Assembly (NCBI RefSeq): GCF_014648195.1
Contig: NZ_BMQQ01000005.1
Location: forward strand, 57,619 to 121,618
Reading direction: 5' to 3'
DNA length: 64,000 bases
DNA from: Streptomyces purpureus
Lineage (GTDB): Bacteria; Actinomycetota; Actinomycetes; Streptomycetales; Streptomycetaceae
This document shows, in pieces, positions 7,961 to 16,927 of the stretch; within the stretch, counting starts at the first letter, position 1, and each line of letters begins with the position of its first letter. The position numbers and the translations under genes were made by a program. The notes under the pieces are model-generated. The model saw only the letters and a program-made list of their open reading frames with translations. It ran no database searches and was not told the origin of the DNA.

Positions 7961-9238
7961 ATGACCAGACCGGCAGAGTATCTGCGCGGCCAACTGATCT
8001 CCGCCGTACGGGGGTTCGCGCTCTCCTTCCTCTGCATCGTGGCGTCGACCGTGCTGTTCTGCTTCAGTGTCGTCTCGATCGCGCTGGTCCCCCTCGGGGT
8101 GGGGGTGCTCACCACCCCGCTGGTGCTGGCCGCCGTCCGGGCCCATGCCGACCGGCGGCGGCTGCTGGCCGGGCGGTGGACGGACATCAGGATCGCGCGC
8201 ACATACCGGCCACTGCCCGCCGACGGGCGCGGCGGGATCGCCGGGCACGTCGAGCGGTGTCTGCTGCTGCTGAAGGACCCGGCGACCTGGCGGGACCTGC
8301 GCTGGCTGCCGGTCGACATGACCGCGGGGTATCTCGTCGCGCTGCTGCCGGCGGTGCTCGTGCTCTACCCCGTGGAGGGGGCGGTGCTCGCGGCGGGCCT
8401 GTGGCGGGTGTTCACCGAGGATCCGAACTGGTACGGCTTCGTGCCCGTCGACAGCCAGGCGAGCGCTCTCGCGGCGCTGGCGCTCGGTCTTGTGATTCTC
8501 GCCGTGGGGCTGCGGTACAACAGCACATTGCTCCGCGGGCACTTCGCCCTCGCCAAGGCGCTGCTTGACCGGCCGCTGGAGGCGGAACTCTCCGAGCGGA
8601 TCGACCGGCTGACCGAGACCCGGCACGACGCGGTGGACACCTCGGCCGCCGAGCTGCGCCGGATCGAGCGGGACCTGCACGACGGGGCGCAGGCCCGGCT
8701 GGTCGCCATGGGCATGCATCTGAGCACGATCGAGGCGCTGATCGAGAAGGACCCGGCCCAGGCGAAGCAGCTGATCTCGATGGCCCGGCAGAACTCCGCG
8801 GAGGCGCTGACCGAGCTGCGCGACCTGGTCCGCGGGATCCATCCGCCGGTGCTCGCCGAGCGCGGACTTCCCGACGCGGTACGGGCGTTGGCGCTGCGCC
8901 TGCCGGTGCCGGTGCAGGTGGACGTGGACCTGCCCGAGGGCGCCGTACGGGCCGAGGCGCCGGTGGAGTCGGCGGCGTACTTCGCGGTCAGCGAGCTGCT
9001 GACCAACGCGGTCAAGCACGCGCAGGCGGACGCGATCTGGGTGGACATGTCGTACGCGGCGGGGGCGCTGCGCGTGTCGGTCGGTGACAACGGCCGGGGC
9101 GAGGCGGCGGTCGGCGGCGGTTCGGGCCTCAGTGGGATCGAACGCAGGCTCGGTACATTCGACGGTGTCCTGGCCGTCAGCAGCCCCGCGGGCGGTCCCA
9201 CCATGGTCACCATGGAGATCCCTTGCGCGTTGTCCTAG
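7961..9238 (+). CDS. NarL-type sensor histidine kinase
   Basis: The 425-aa kinase has an N-terminal sensor of hydrophobic segments (about residues 18-58 and 108-172), then a HisKA_3 dimerisation domain with the phospho-acceptor in ERDLHDGAQARLVAMG, and an HATPase_c domain with SELLTNAVKHAQA (N box) and DNGRG (G box) and a final GLSGIERRL. The ATG at 7961 follows GGGGGAGAG with an 11-nt spacing; a GTG at 7928 is less likely. The response regulator gene starts 16 nt before this stop codon, so the two are translationally coupled. The signal is unknown. Confidence 0.9.
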   Translation: MTRPAEYLRGQLISAVRGFALSFLCIVASTVLFCFSVVSIALVPLGVGVLTTPLVLAAVRAHADRRRLLAGRWTDIRIARTYRPLPADGRGGIAGHVERCLLLLKDPATWRDLRWLPVDMTAGYLVALLPAVLVLYPVEGAVLAAGLWRVFTEDPNWYGFVPVDSQASALAALALGLVILAVGLRYNSTLLRGHFALAKALLDRPLEAELSERIDRLTETRHDAVDTSAAELRRIERDLHDGAQARLVAMGMHLSTIEALIEKDPAQAKQLISMARQNSAEALTELRDLVRGIHPPVLAERGLPDAVRALALRLPVPVQVDVDLPEGAVRAEAPVESAAYFAVSELLTNAVKHAQADAIWVDMSYAAGALRVSVGDNGRGEAAVGGGSGLSGIERRLGTFDGVLAVSSPAGGPTMVTMEIPCALS

Positions 9239-9870
9239 CCGAAGACCTCTTCCTGCTGCGCGACGGGCTGGTGCGGCTCCTCCAGGCGTACGGCTGCGAG
9301 ATCCTCGCCGCCGTGGAGTCGGGGCCGGAACTGTCCAAGGCGCTCGCCGAGCTGGAGCCGGACGTCGCGGTCGTGGACGTGCGGCTGCCGCCGTCGCACA
9401 CGGACGAGGGGCTGCAGTGCGCGCTCGCCGCCCGCCGGGCGCGGCCCGGGCTGCCCGTGCTCGTCCTGTCCCAGCATGTCGAGCAGTTGTACGCGCGTGA
9501 GCTCCTCGCGGACGGCAACGGTGGCGTCGGCTATCTGCTCAAGGACCGGGTCTTCGACGCGGACCAGTTCGTGGACGCGGTACGGCGGGTGGCGGCGGGC
9601 GGGACCGCGATGGATCCGCAGGTGATTTCCCAGCTGCTGTCGCGGCGTTCGCAGGACAAGCCGCTCGGCGGTCTCACCCCCCGCGAAAGGGAGGTCCTGG
9701 AACTGATGGCCCAGGGCCGGTCCAATACGGCCATCGCGGGGCAACTCGTCGTCACGGAACGGGCCATCGCCAAACACACCTCGAACATTTTCGCGAAGCT
9801 GGGGCTTGAGGTGTCGGACGACGACAATCGCCGTGTCCTGGCCGTTCTCGCTTTTCTCGATCGAGGCTGA
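9223..9870 (+). CDS. LuxR/NarL-family response regulator
   Basis: A 215-aa regulator starting with TTG inside the kinase gene. The receiver domain contains the acidic ED pair near the start (VLAEDLFLLRDG), the phospho-acceptor Asp in VAVVDVRLPPSHTDEG and the conserved Lys in YLLKDRV. A C-terminal GerE helix-turn-helix follows (LTPREREVLELMAQGRSNTAIAGQL, TERAIAKHTSNIFAKL). It is the cognate partner of the kinase immediately upstream. The next gene in the same direction is a secreted DUF1996 protein 63 nt away, a plausible target. Confidence 0.92.
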   Translation: MRVVLAEDLFLLRDGLVRLLQAYGCEILAAVESGPELSKALAELEPDVAVVDVRLPPSHTDEGLQCALAARRARPGLPVLVLSQHVEQLYARELLADGNGGVGYLLKDRVFDADQFVDAVRRVAAGGTAMDPQVISQLLSRRSQDKPLGGLTPREREVLELMAQGRSNTAIAGQLVVTERAIAKHTSNIFAKLGLEVSDDDNRRVLAVLAFLDRG

Positions 9871-9933
9871 ACGCATCACGCGTCCCATCCGTATGGAACG
9901 GAGCGCTACTTCCCTCCCCGGGATTGGAGTTCC

Positions 9934-11430
9934 ATGGGACGCACACGAAAACGTTCGACGCTGGCCGGCCGCGCGATCGTCGCCTCCGCCGCACTGATTC
10001 TGGGCGGGGGTGGGCTGGTGGCCGTGAATGTCTACGCATCCGCGGGCGAAGGCTGGTCCGGCCCATGGCAGCAGCAGGGACAGCGGCAGACCCAGCAGCA
10101 GCTGATGTCCACGATCGACTGCCCCGAGGTCGCCAACGGGCTGCCGCAGGTTCCCCAGGGCGTGCGGGGCGAGGTGGACCGTGAACTCGCCACGCTCGAC
10201 ACCCAGATCACCACCGCCTATCAGCGATTCGCCGAGAACAAGCAGCGGATCGCGCAGGACCCCGCCTACGGCGAGCAGCAGATCCTGGCGCCCTTGAGAA
10301 ACGAACGGCTGGTCATTCTCCAGCGGATCGTGGCCATGATCGACCGGGAGGCGCCGCGCCCGCAGGGTCTTGAGGCCATGGCGCCCTGCACCCTGCGCGC
10401 CGACGACGAGGCCAACCAGACCCTGAACCAGGGCCAGGGCCAGGACCAAGGCCAGGGCCAGGGCCAGGACCAGGGCCAAGGCCAGGACCAGGACCAGGGC
10501 CAGGGCCAAGGTCAGGGTCAGGGTCAGGCGGGCAACGGGCCCGTCGCCTCCGACTTCGTCGACATCCGGAACGTACAGCCCAATGTCAGCAATCCCCGGC
10601 AGCGCGGCGGCGCTTCGCGGGGCACTTTCATCACCAATTGCGGACGGAACGAGAACGGAAAGTTCAATCCGGACAATGTCATCGTCGCGCCCGGCGTGAG
10701 CAACGGCGCCCACCATATGCACGACTATGTCGGCAACCAGGCCAACGACGCCTTCGCCAGCGACGACGATCTCGCCCGCGGCCGCACCACCTGCCGTAAT
10801 CAGGGCGACAAATCCACCTACTACTGGCCCGTGCTCCGGCTGCAGAACGGGCAGAACGAGAACGACGCCAATGCCGACGGCGGCGGAAAGGACCAGAACG
10901 TCGGAGAGATCCAGACGCCCTCGCAGGTCACCCTGAATTTCGTCGGCAGCCCGGTCTCGAAGGTGACGGCCATGCCGCGTTTCCTGCGGATCATCACCGG
11001 TGACGCCAAGGCGTTCACCAACGGCGACGCGAACGCGAACGCGTCCTGGAGCTGCACCGGATTCGAGAACCGGCAGCTGAAGGACAAATATCCGATCTGC
11101 CCGCAGGGCAGCCAGGTGGTGCGCACCTTCAAGTTCCAGAGCTGCTGGGACGGGCGGAACACCGACAGCGCCAACCACCGCACCCATGTCGCCTTCGCCG
11201 ACGCCGCCGGGCGGTGCCCGAACGGCTTCCGGGCCATTCCGCAGCTGGTCCAGCGGATCGTCTACGACGTGCCGCCGCCCTCCGCCGGAGGGCCCCGGTT
11301 CGCCGTCGACTCCTTTCCCGAGCAGCTCCACAAGCCGATCACCGATCACGGCGACTTCATCAACGTCTTCGACAGCCGGCTCATGAAGAGGGTGGTGAGC
11401 TGCATCAACGACGGGCGTCGCTGCGCCTGA
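9934..11430 (+). CDS. Secreted DUF1996 protein with Gln-Gly/Gln-Asp tract
   Basis: The 498-aa protein begins with a basic stretch and a hydrophobic segment (about residues 12-34) forming a signal peptide or anchor. Residues 45-150 are Gln-rich and helical, residues 166-198 are a low-complexity run of Gln-Gly and Gln-Asp pairs, and from about 220 to the end lies a DUF1996 domain with [36 protein letters not shown] and DHGDFIN motifs. DUF1996 occurs in secreted fungal and actinobacterial proteins; its role is not established. GGAG 5 nt before the ATG is a good ribosome site. It directly follows the two-component system, which may control it. Confidence 0.85.
   Translation: MGRTRKRSTLAGRAIVASAALILGGGGLVAVNVYASAGEGWSGPWQQQGQRQTQQQLMSTIDCPEVANGLPQVPQGVRGEVDRELATLDTQITTAYQRFAENKQRIAQDPAYGEQQILAPLRNERLVILQRIVAMIDREAPRPQGLEAMAPCTLRADDEANQTLNQGQGQDQGQGQGQDQGQGQDQDQGQGQGQGQGQAGNGPVASDFVDIRNVQPNVSNPRQRGGASRGTFITNCGRNENGKFNPDNVIVAPGVSNGAHHMHDYVGNQANDAFASDDDLARGRTTCRNQGDKSTYYWPVLRLQNGQNENDANADGGGKDQNVGEIQTPSQVTLNFVGSPVSKVTAMPRFLRIITGDAKAFTNGDANANASWSCTGFENRQLKDKYPICPQGSQVVRTFKFQSCWDGRNTDSANHRTHVAFADAAGRCPNGFRAIPQLVQRIVYDVPPPSAGGPRFAVDSFPEQLHKPITDHGDFINVFDSRLMKRVVSCINDGRRCA
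10429..10527 (+). repeat. In-frame QG/QD codon repeat tract
   Basis: Thirty-three codons alternating Gln with Gly or Asp inside the DUF1996 gene. CAG is mixed with a few CAA codons, and GGC with GGT near the end, so the tract is old enough to have diverged, but it can still slip in length. Confidence 0.85.
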
Positions 11431-11433
11431 ACC

Positions 11434-11895
11434 TCAGTGCTGCCCCGCACCGTGTGACGTGTGACCCTTCGGCGTCTCACCGTGCGGGGCACCGCTGTGC
11501 GACGCGTCCGGCCGGTGCGGCTGGTGCGGCGGGGCGGTCTCGACCGTTCCGCCGAGCCGGCCGCGCACCGCTGTCACGACCTTGGCCTCGCCGGCCACGA
11601 CCCACTTACGGCCGACCAGATAGGAACCGCCGTAGTCCTTCGACTCGTTGATCCACTCCCGCTGACCGCGGTCGGTCGCGAACGTGGTCAGAATGTAGTT
11701 CCCGTCTGCGGTACGGCAGTTGGCCTGCCGGAGCTCTTCGGCGTCGGTCTGGATGTTGGGCTCGCACTCCGCCTTCGCGGCGAGCTCCTCCAGGGTGCCG
11801 GTGGCCTCCTCGGGCGCCTCGGGCGCGCTGTCACAACCGGTCACCAGCATGAGGGCGGCAAGGACGGCCGCCGCCACGGTTCGCTCCGTACGCAT
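11434..11895 (-). CDS. Small secreted lipoprotein
   Basis: A 153-aa protein with a short basic N-terminus, a hydrophobic core and the lipobox LVTGC with the lipid-modified Cys at residue 21. The mature part has two further Cys (CEPN and NCRT, probably a disulfide), a compact domain with FATDRGQREWI and GGSYLVGRKWVV, and a His/Pro-rich tail (about residues 128-153). It resembles small actinobacterial lipoproteins of unknown role. It is convergent with the DUF1996 gene, leaving 3 nt between stop codons. Confidence 0.82.
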   Translation of the reverse strand: MRTERTVAAAVLAALMLVTGCDSAPEAPEEATGTLEELAAKAECEPNIQTDAEELRQANCRTADGNYILTTFATDRGQREWINESKDYGGSYLVGRKWVVAGEAKVVTAVRGRLGGTVETAPPHQPHRPDASHSGAPHGETPKGHTSHGAGQH

Positions 11896-12021
11896 GTGCC
11901 CATCCTGCCCCTTCGGTCACACGGACCGCTGGCGAACGCCAGGAGTCGTACGAACCTCTGGGGAGACCTCCCCCTCGGTTACGGTTTGCACTGAAACACC
12001 CGTTTTCTCCTGGAGTCGCCC

Positions 12022-12825
12022 ATGCCCGCCATCCCCGCCACCACCGTCGCCAATCTGCGCGACCTGGGCTCCACTCCCCTGCCGGGCGGGCGCGCGGTCC
12101 GATCCGGGCTCGTCTTCCGGTCGGCGCGGCTGGACCGGCTGGACCCGGCGGCCGACCCGGCGGTGGCCGGTCTCGGCATCCGTACCGTCGTCGACTTCCG
12201 TACGGCCGCCGAGCGGGCCGAGCGTCCCGACCATGTGCCCCTGGGCGGCCGGCTCCTCGTCGCCGACGTGCTGGCGGACTGGCTGGCGACCAGCGGGCTG
12301 CCGCCGGCCGCCAAGCTGAAGACGCTGCTCGCCGAGCCCGCCCTCGCCGAGCAGGAGCTGGGCGGCGGCCGGGCGCATGCCGTGTTCGAGCGGACCTACC
12401 GGGCCTTCGTCACGGCGGAGTCGGCGCGGCTGTCGTACGGGGCGTTCCTCACCGAGCTCGGCGATCCCGGCTCGACCCCGCTGCTGTTCCACTGTACGGC
12501 GGGCAAGGACCGGACCGGCTGGGCCGCGACGATCGTGCTGACGCTGCTGGGCGCGGACGAGGAGACCGTCCTGGCCGAGTACCTCTCGGTGAATCCGGCG
12601 GTGCGGGAGGCGTTCGCGCCGCTCATCAAGGGGTTCGCGGCGCAGGGCGGAGATCCTGACCTCGCACTGTCACTGGTCGGGGTGGTGCCTGCCTATCTGG
12701 CGGCGGCGCTGGACGAGGTGGCGGTGCGGCACGGGTCGATGGAGAAGTACGTACGGGAGGGGCTGGGCGTCGCGGACGAGGTGGTGGAGCGTATCCGCGA
12801 ACGGCTCGTCACGGCGTCCGCGTAG
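12022..12825 (+). CDS. Tyrosine/dual-specificity-type protein phosphatase
   Basis: The 267-aa protein carries the Cys-based phosphatase signature HCTAGKDRTG (catalytic Cys near residue 158) and the N-terminal NLRDLGS...RAVRSGLVFRSA pattern of the Y_phosphatase3 (PtpB/LipA-like) family. Such enzymes remove phosphate from Tyr/Ser/Thr residues or phosphoinositides. The Asp of the general-acid loop is probably in VVDFRTAAERAE. CTGGAG with a 7-nt gap precedes the ATG. It is divergent from the lipoprotein gene, and the 127-bp gap holds a small hairpin (around 11964-11978). Confidence 0.88.
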   Translation: MPAIPATTVANLRDLGSTPLPGGRAVRSGLVFRSARLDRLDPAADPAVAGLGIRTVVDFRTAAERAERPDHVPLGGRLLVADVLADWLATSGLPPAAKLKTLLAEPALAEQELGGGRAHAVFERTYRAFVTAESARLSYGAFLTELGDPGSTPLLFHCTAGKDRTGWAATIVLTLLGADEETVLAEYLSVNPAVREAFAPLIKGFAAQGGDPDLALSLVGVVPAYLAAALDEVAVRHGSMEKYVREGLGVADEVVERIRERLVTASA

Positions 12826-12872
12826 CCCGAGCAGCGAGGTGACCATCGCATGATTCGCTCGTTCTGCTGAAT

Positions 12873-14807
12873 GTGAGCACCCAGGAGAACCAGGAACTCG
12901 CCCCCTCCCCCACGACCGCGCCCATCGATGTCGAGCAGGCCGAAGCGGCGCTGGTCGAGCACTATCCACGGCTGGTGCGGATCGCGTATCTCGTGCTTCC
13001 CCCCTCGCTCGGGCGCAACCGGCGGGTGGTGACCGCGCACGCGGTGGTCCAGCGGTCGCTGCCCCGGCGGCGCACGGGCGGCGGCGGGCCCGGCGCGCCC
13101 GGGCCGGGCCGCCCGGAGGACGCGGTCGATCCGGGGTACGCATACGTCCGCGGGGAGGTGCTGCGGCAGGCGCTGCTGGCGGGGCGCCCGCTGCGGCGGC
13201 TCGCCTGGCCGAGCCGGGCGCAGTTCCCGCCGCTGCTGCCGATGGTGTGGGGGCTGAGGGTGTTCCCGAGGGCGGGCGGCGCCGACGAACTCGCCCTCGA
13301 CCAGCGGCTGTCGGCGCTCTCGGGGGCGGGGCGGGCGGCGTATGTGCTGCGTGGCCTGGAGCGGCAGGGCGATGCGGAGGTACGGCGGGTGCTGGCCGTC
13401 GCGGGGGTGGCGGAGCCGGACGCGGCGCTGGCGGAGGCGGACGGGGTCGGGGCGATGTACGCGCTGCTCGGCTCGGCGGAGTTCGATCCGTGTTCGCTGC
13501 AGGCGCGGCCGCCGGATCTGATGCGGCGGCGGCAGCACGCCCGGGCGGCGGTGGCGGCCGCGGCGGCGGTGGCCGTGTGCGGGGCGCTGCTGGGGCTGCC
13601 GGGTGAGGGCTGGGGGCCAGGCGGGGCGGCGGCGCCGTCGTACGCGCGCAATCCGGCGTCGGAGGCGGCGCTCGACCCGGGGCGGCTGCGGCGGGTGGCT
13701 CCGGCGGTGTGGCAGCGCTCGGCGCGGACGGATTTCACGGTGTGGCCGGTGCGGGGTGACCTGACCGGTGACAGTGCACTGCTGCGGCGGGCGCTCGCGG
13801 TGTGGGCGCGGCCGGGCCGTACGGTGCTGGCGTCGGCGACGCCGGGCACCCCGCCGGGTCCGCCGATGGGGGCGCCGCAGCTGCTGTTCGCGGGGCGGGT
13901 CGACGCGGCGCGGGTGGTGCTGTTCCACGACGGTCTGCGGGTGGTGCGCTATGCGGAGCCGGTGGAGGGGGCGGGTGGCGCGGTGCTGGACTTCGCGCGG
14001 ACGGACGGCGCGGACATGGCCGCGTCCGGGGCGCTGGTGGTGGGGCGGGCGGCGGGCAACGTCCGCTATCTGACGGCGCCTTGGGTACGGACGGCCGGGG
14101 TACGGGATCTGCTCGTACCGGACGGGGCGCCGAGGCCGCTGCGGCGGGACGCGCACGGGGTGACCGATCCGGTGCCGAGCCCGGCGCAGGCCCGGCACTG
14201 CCGGTCCTGGGACGTGCTGGAGGTCGGCGACGGGGTGGCGGTGCGGCTCCTTACGGACCTGGGTGAGCTGACTCCGGCCCGGCTCACCTGGGGTCCCCCG
14301 GCGGCGCCCGGCGAGGTGGCGTCCGAGGCGGCGCGGGCCGCGTGGGCGCGGACGGCGTGTCTGCTGCCGTCGGTCCGGGGGCACGGGGTGCGGGCGGTGA
14401 ACTCCTGGCAGTTCGCGCGGCAGCGGCTGCCGGAGGGCGGCGGCAGTGCGGTGTGGCTGTGTACGCGCGCGGAGACCTGGCGGGGTACGGGCGTGCGGGT
14501 GCTGGCCCAGTTCCAGGCGCCGTCCGCGGAGCCGGGGGCGCCGGGCGCGGTGGCGGCGAAGGCGGAGGAGTCACCGGTCTGCGGGCCGCGTGATCCGCGG
14601 GTGCTGGCGGGGGTGTTGTGGAAGGCGCGGGGCGGCCAGTGGTACGTCCTGGCCGCCGGCGGCCCCTCCATCACGTCGCTGGACACCTCGGGCGGCGTCC
14701 GGGCGCACGCGGAGGGCCGCCTGCTGGCAGCCAGGACCACGCCGGGCGCCCGGGCCCAGCTGACGGGCCGCACACAGGACGGCACCCAGGTGGGCGCTCT
14801 GCGCTGA
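12873..14807 (+). CDS. Sigma-70-like N-terminal region fused to membrane anchor and external domain
   Basis: A 644-aa protein that I cannot place in a named family. Residues 20-70 (EAALVEHYPRLVRIAYLVLP and following) look like sigma region 2 of ECF factors, and 137-200 (LSALSGAGRAAYVLRGLERQ, then AEVRRVLAVAGV) resemble region 4, both degenerate. A single transmembrane helix of Ala/Val/Leu follows at about 222-244, and the remaining 400 residues would lie outside the membrane, with paired Cys. Several Streptomyces hypothetical proteins show this layout. The GTG at 12873 begins the coding bias. It could be a membrane-tethered regulator or a protein that has recycled a sigma fold; whether it binds DNA or polymerase is open. 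Confidence 0.7.
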   Translation: MSTQENQELAPSPTTAPIDVEQAEAALVEHYPRLVRIAYLVLPPSLGRNRRVVTAHAVVQRSLPRRRTGGGGPGAPGPGRPEDAVDPGYAYVRGEVLRQALLAGRPLRRLAWPSRAQFPPLLPMVWGLRVFPRAGGADELALDQRLSALSGAGRAAYVLRGLERQGDAEVRRVLAVAGVAEPDAALAEADGVGAMYALLGSAEFDPCSLQARPPDLMRRRQHARAAVAAAAAVAVCGALLGLPGEGWGPGGAAAPSYARNPASEAALDPGRLRRVAPAVWQRSARTDFTVWPVRGDLTGDSALLRRALAVWARPGRTVLASATPGTPPGPPMGAPQLLFAGRVDAARVVLFHDGLRVVRYAEPVEGAGGAVLDFARTDGADMAASGALVVGRAAGNVRYLTAPWVRTAGVRDLLVPDGAPRPLRRDAHGVTDPVPSPAQARHCRSWDVLEVGDGVAVRLLTDLGELTPARLTWGPPAAPGEVASEAARAAWARTACLLPSVRGHGVRAVNSWQFARQRLPEGGGSAVWLCTRAETWRGTGVRVLAQFQAPSAEPGAPGAVAAKAEESPVCGPRDPRVLAGVLWKARGGQWYVLAAGGPSITSLDTSGGVRAHAEGRLLAARTTPGARAQLTGRTQDGTQVGALR

Positions 14808-14825
14808 CGCCCGACCGCAACACCC

Positions 14826-14858
14826 GGCCCGCGACACCGGGGCCCTGGGTCGCGGGCC
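14826..14858 (+). terminator. Hairpin after the sigma-like gene
   Basis: Arms 14826-14835 and 14849-14858 pair perfectly (10 bp, GC-rich) with a 13-nt loop, about 20 nt after the stop codon. Confidence 0.5.
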
Positions 14859-14935
14859 CTGGCTTCGGGGCCCGGCTCGGGGGCCCTGGCCGAAATTCCC
14901 CGTGCACGCCCCTGTCGCACGTGCTTACCCGTCAG

Positions 14936-14947
14936 TACATTGACGCC
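14936..14947 (+). promoter_or_regulatory. Leaderless promoter -10 box of the di-iron gene
   Basis: TACATT at 14936-14941 is followed after 6 nt by the ATG, the spacing expected when transcription begins at the start codon. No ribosome site is present. Confidence 0.55.
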
Positions 14948-15832
14948 ATGTCTAATACGCAGCCTGCACCGGGGGCGTCGGAGCACATACCCCTCAAGGC
15001 CCGGAAGGTCTCCTTCGACTGGCAGGAGACCCCGCTCCACTGGGTTCCCGGCGACCCGTTCACCACGCACACGATCAACGTGCTCCATCTGCTGCTCCCC
15101 GCGGGCGAACGCTGGTTCATCCACGTCTACAAGCAGGTGCTGCCGCTCATCACCGACGACCGGTTGCGCGAGGACGTCATCGGGTTCATCGGGCAGGAGG
15201 CCGTCCACTCGCAGGCCCATGACGACGTCCTGCCCCACCTCAAGGAGCTGGGGCTCGACCCCACCCCGTACACCGCGCAGGTGGACTGGTTCTTCGAGAA
15301 GCTGCTCGGCGACCGGACACTGCCGCCCGGCCGGCCCCGGCGGTGGTGGCTGATGGAGCGGGTCGCGCTGATCGCCGCGATCGAGCACTACACCGCGTTC
15401 CTCGGCAACTGGGTCCTCAACGCCGAGGAGCTCGACCGGCGCGGCGCCGACCCCGCCATGCTCGACCTGCTGCGCTGGCACGGCGCGGAGGAGGTCGAGC
15501 ACCGCTCGGTCGCCTTCGAGCTGTTCATGCACCTGGACGGCGGCTACCGGCGGCGCGTGCGCACCTGGGCGGCGGCCTTCACCGCGCTGGTCTTCTTCTG
15601 GCAGCGCGGCGCCCGCTTCTTCATGGAGAACGACCCGACCCTGGCCGACGGCCGGGCGTCGGTGGGGCAGTTCGTCCGCAAGGGGCGCCAGGGTCTGCTG
15701 CCCTCCACCCCGGACATGCTGCGCTCCATCCCGCGCTATCTGAGCCGCGGCTACCACCCCTCCCAGGAGGGCTCCACCGCACAGGCCGTCGCCTATCTCG
15801 CGAACTCCCCCGGCGCCAACGGAGGCCGCTGA
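14948..15832 (+). CDS. PF10118-type 'metal-dependent hydrolase', ferritin-like di-iron protein
   Basis: A 294-aa soluble, helical protein of the family usually labelled metal-dependent hydrolase. By eye it shows a ferritin-like di-iron ligand set: Glu54, Glu84-x-x-His87, Glu146, Glu182-x-x-His185, in the segments GERW, EAVHSQAH, IEHYTAF and HGAEEVEHRS. That arrangement suggests an oxidase or oxygenase rather than a hydrolase. The stop codon overlaps the start of the 2Fe-2S reductase gene by one base, and such a reductase is the natural electron donor. The gene has a TACATT box 6 nt before the ATG and is probably leaderless. The substrate is unknown; a lipid-like one is possible. Confidence 0.82.
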   Translation: MSNTQPAPGASEHIPLKARKVSFDWQETPLHWVPGDPFTTHTINVLHLLLPAGERWFIHVYKQVLPLITDDRLREDVIGFIGQEAVHSQAHDDVLPHLKELGLDPTPYTAQVDWFFEKLLGDRTLPPGRPRRWWLMERVALIAAIEHYTAFLGNWVLNAEELDRRGADPAMLDLLRWHGAEEVEHRSVAFELFMHLDGGYRRRVRTWAAAFTALVFFWQRGARFFMENDPTLADGRASVGQFVRKGRQGLLPSTPDMLRSIPRYLSRGYHPSQEGSTAQAVAYLANSPGANGGR

Positions 15833-16908
15833 TGAAACGACTCACCACCGTCGTCCTGGTGGCCGGGGCCGCGCTGGTCGCCGCCCGCGCCAAGCGCGCC
15901 ATGGGCCGCCGGATCGAGGCGTCCCCGCTGTGGCCGATGCCCGCCCTGGACGAGCCCGTCTCCGGCCGGGGCCGCCACTCCACGACCACCCTCCGGGCCC
16001 TGGTCACCGAGCGGACCACGCCCGCCGAAGGCGTCGTCCAGCTCCGGCTGGAGGCCACCGGCCTGCCGTCCTGGGAGCCTGGCGCGCACGTGGACCTGGT
16101 CCTGCCGTCGGGGCTCGTACGGCAGTACTCGCTCTGCGGCGACCCGGCCGACACCGGCGCGTACACCGTCGCCACCCGCCTGATCGGGCCGGAGGACGGC
16201 GGCCGCGGCGGCTCGGTCGAGGTGCACGAGCAGCTCCACGAGGGCACCGAGGTCGAACTCCGCGGGCCGCGCAACCGCTTCCCGCTGGTCGACGCCCCGG
16301 CCTACCTCTTCGTCGCCGGAGGCATCGGCATCACGCCCGTCCTGCCCATGCTGCGCGCGGCCGACGCGGCCGGAGCCGACTGGCGGCTGCTGTACTGCGG
16401 GCGCGCCCGGGCGACGATGCCGTACCTCGACGAGATCCGGAAACTCGACGGCGCCGGCACGCGCGTGACGGTCGTCGCCGAGGACGAGGACGGCCTGCCC
16501 GATCTGTCCTTCCTGGCCGGGGTGCCGGCCGAGACGGCCGTGTACTGCTGCGGCCCCGACGGCCTGATGGACGCCGTCACCGTCGCGCTCCCGGACGGCA
16601 GGGAGCCCCGGCTCGAACGGTTCGCGCCGGGCGCCACCGCCCCCGGCGGCGCCTTCGAGGTCGAACTGCGCCGCTCGGGACGTACGGTGGCGGTCGCCGC
16701 GGACCAGTCGGTGCTGGCCGCCGTCCGCGCCGAGCTGCCCCATGTGTCGTACTCCTGCGAACAGGGCTTCTGCGGCACCTGCCAACAGCGGGTCCTGGAG
16801 GGCGAGATCGACCACCGCGACGAGCTGCTCACCGACTCCGAGCGGGGCGACTCGATGCTGATCTGCGTCTCGCGCTGCACGGGCCCCCGGCTGGTCCTGG
16901 ACCTGTAG
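15832..16908 (+). CDS. PDR/VanB-type oxidoreductase (FMN/NAD + 2Fe-2S)
   Basis: A 358-aa reductase. After a short hydrophobic N-terminus (about residues 4-20) comes a flavin-binding barrel (GAHVDLVLPSGLVRQYSLCGDP), the NAD domain (FVAGGIGITPVLPML, YCCGPDGLMDA), and a C-terminal plant-type ferredoxin domain whose cluster ligands lie in CEQGFCGTC and a later Cys in LICVSRC. This order is that of phthalate dioxygenase reductase and vanillate demethylase reductase. It would pass electrons from NAD(P)H to an oxygenase; the immediately upstream, overlapping di-iron gene is the obvious partner. Confidence 0.9.
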   Translation: MKRLTTVVLVAGAALVAARAKRAMGRRIEASPLWPMPALDEPVSGRGRHSTTTLRALVTERTTPAEGVVQLRLEATGLPSWEPGAHVDLVLPSGLVRQYSLCGDPADTGAYTVATRLIGPEDGGRGGSVEVHEQLHEGTEVELRGPRNRFPLVDAPAYLFVAGGIGITPVLPMLRAADAAGADWRLLYCGRARATMPYLDEIRKLDGAGTRVTVVAEDEDGLPDLSFLAGVPAETAVYCCGPDGLMDAVTVALPDGREPRLERFAPGATAPGGAFEVELRRSGRTVAVAADQSVLAAVRAELPHVSYSCEQGFCGTCQQRVLEGEIDHRDELLTDSERGDSMLICVSRCTGPRLVLDL

Positions 16909-16927
16909 CCCTCCCCCCGGATGGGTC

